Source of the DNA: Caldifarciminota bacterium
GTDB taxonomy: Bacteria; Hydrothermota; UBA3073; JACQXS01; JAGMCI01
Length of the DNA: 64,000 bases
Assembly: GCA_023129325.1 (NCBI GenBank)
Contig: JAGMCI010000033.1
Span: 29,353-93,352, forward strand
Reading direction: 5' to 3'
Position 1 is the first letter of the stretch. Each line of letters begins with the position of its first letter. A program made the translations under genes and the position numbers. This document shows, piece after piece, positions 63,353 to 64,000 of this stretch. The notes under the pieces were generated by a model that ran no database searches, had not been told where the DNA came from, and was given only the letters and a program-made list of their open reading frames with translations.

Positions 63353-63379
63353 AAGAGAGAGAGAGAGAGAGAGAGAGAG
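63353..63379. repeat. (AG)n microsatellite in the leader of the tubulin-like operon
   Basis: An uninterrupted run of about 13 AG dinucleotides (CT on the mRNA strand) lies between the promoter (63431-63458) and the vWA start codon (63263). Its length could change by slippage. Confidence 0.85.
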
Positions 63380-63430
63380 TCTATATGTATCATTTTTAAT
63401 CCGTAGTTCTTAATACTAAGTCTATTTTTT

Positions 63431-63458
63431 ATTATAGAATAAATTTTATACTTGTCAA
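63431..63458 (-). promoter_or_regulatory. Promoter of the tubulin-like operon
   Basis: TTGACA (63453-63458), a 16-bp spacer and TATAAT (63431-63436) on the minus strand are a perfect sigma-70 consensus. The leader to the first ATG is about 160 nt and includes the (CT)n run. Strong expression is predicted. Confidence 0.75.
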
Positions 63459-64000
63459 GTTTTTTTAAAAAAATTTAGATATTTTTCAAATTGTAAAAGA
63501 TGCTAATTGCGAAAAGAGAGAGAAATCTTTGTTTATAAGATTAGTAAAGCCACACTACATAATCTGTTAGCTAACGGATTTGGTTATTTGCCATCTATTT
63601 CATCTGCAGTAACTTCGACCTGAGTGATACCTGATTGATATAGGAGAGATATAGGAGATGTATAGGCGAGGTATGGGAATTTTTAGCTTAAAATCTTCTG
63701 CCGGCCCCGTTCCGACGGGATTCCTGTCGGAAGAAGTAACTCCCAACAGCACAAGAAACTTGTCAGTGAAGGCGGGGGATGAACCCCCGCGCTACTTCTG
63801 TCTCACAGGCTGGAAGCCTGTGCCACCAAATTGCTCTTAATTGATATGGGAGATGTATAGGCGATACCTGGTGTAATAAAATGTAAAATTAAAAGTGCAA
63901 ATTTGCAACCGCAGATGAACGCAGATAGACACAGATTAGTGACCGCAGAGGGCACAGAATAAAGCAGTGATTAGTGGTTAGGGGTTAGTGATGGTCTTTG
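63459..64000. other. Repeat-rich non-coding right end
   Basis: I see no credible gene. The stretch holds GCCCCGTTCCGACGGGATTCC (63705-63725), a GCGGGGGATGAACCCCCGC hairpin (63773-63791), CACAGGCTGGAAGCCTGTG (63805-63823) and two copies of GGAGATGTATAGGCGA (63654 and 63848). ACCGCAGATGAACGCAGA-type units begin at 63909. A 60-codon open frame (63658-63840) is made entirely of these repeats. Confidence 0.6.

Noticed and set aside
63658..63840. 60-aa plus-strand frame at the right end
   Set aside because: Composed of common dispersed repeats (for example CACAGGCTGGAAGCCTGTG), not a gene.
1..64000. rRNA and tRNA genes
   Set aside because: I saw no rRNA-like stretch and no convincing cloverleaf with a T-loop GTTCRANNC; a tRNAscan run would be decisive.

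Overview
The window is 64 kb of low-GC, gene-dense bacterial DNA with no rRNA, tRNA or CRISPR array that I could see. Several genes point to an uncultured lineage near the Fibrobacteres-Chlorobi-Bacteroidetes (FCB) group, for example a WOR-3/Stahlbacteria-like phylum: a giant SprA-like outer-membrane protein, a secreted protein with a FlgD-like C-terminal domain of the kind used as a sorting signal, an OmpA-type porin with carboxypeptidase-regulatory repeats, and a TrpB2-type tryptophan synthase. The phylum is an inference from gene content. The cell envelope is clearly diderm.

Layout. 1-11116 (minus strand): porin/OmpA, plsX, tyrS, acpP, fabF, a secreted lamin-tail/FlgD-like protein, a radical SAM activase, trpB2, a GyrI-like protein and the start of iorA. 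11207-14014 (plus): prfA-prmC-nadK. 14238-21130 (plus): a four-gene cassette coding for a membrane J-like protein with no HPD, a membrane protein with a GrpE-like tail, a long Hsp70-like protein and a Ser/Thr kinase fused to an AAA+ ATPase. 21418-26624 (plus): sppA, mtaB, a secreted WD40 protein, obgE and a thioesterase. 26608-33922 (minus): PBP2 and SprA-like. 34109-38631: alaS, then a decayed defence/restriction remnant (YgjP-like protease, HsdS tail, ORF6N protein). 38743-41192 (minus): gatB and era. 41346-44474 (plus): archease, rtcB and rtcA, an RNA-repair set. 44582-51432 (plus): tsaE, tsaB, nfeD, slipin, ptb and a long TPR protein. 51792-52325: a nucleotidyltransferase-like gene. 52290-63263 (minus): a long apparent operon of a vWA/FHA-like membrane protein, a 1058-aa tubulin-like GTPase, a 701-aa membrane protein that looks like a diverged tubulin-like paralogue, a membrane transglutaminase-like protein, an MCE-domain protein, an RCK potassium-channel-like protein with a non-canonical filter, a YbjN/T3S-chaperone-like protein and CvpA.

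The two accessory systems are the most interesting part. The Hsp70/kinase-AAA cassette appears to place periplasmic coiled coils opposite cytoplasmic chaperone-binding domains. The tubulin-like operon has its own near-consensus promoter and a long CT-repeat in its leader. A third theme is repeats: short GC-rich palindromes inserted in frame inside essential genes (prfA, prmC, gatB, PBP2), and a 105-bp hairpin element found twice, each time ending 1-4 nt before a start codon. A fourth is promoter layout: at least five genes have a -10 box only 6-9 nt upstream of the start codon and so should give leaderless mRNAs.
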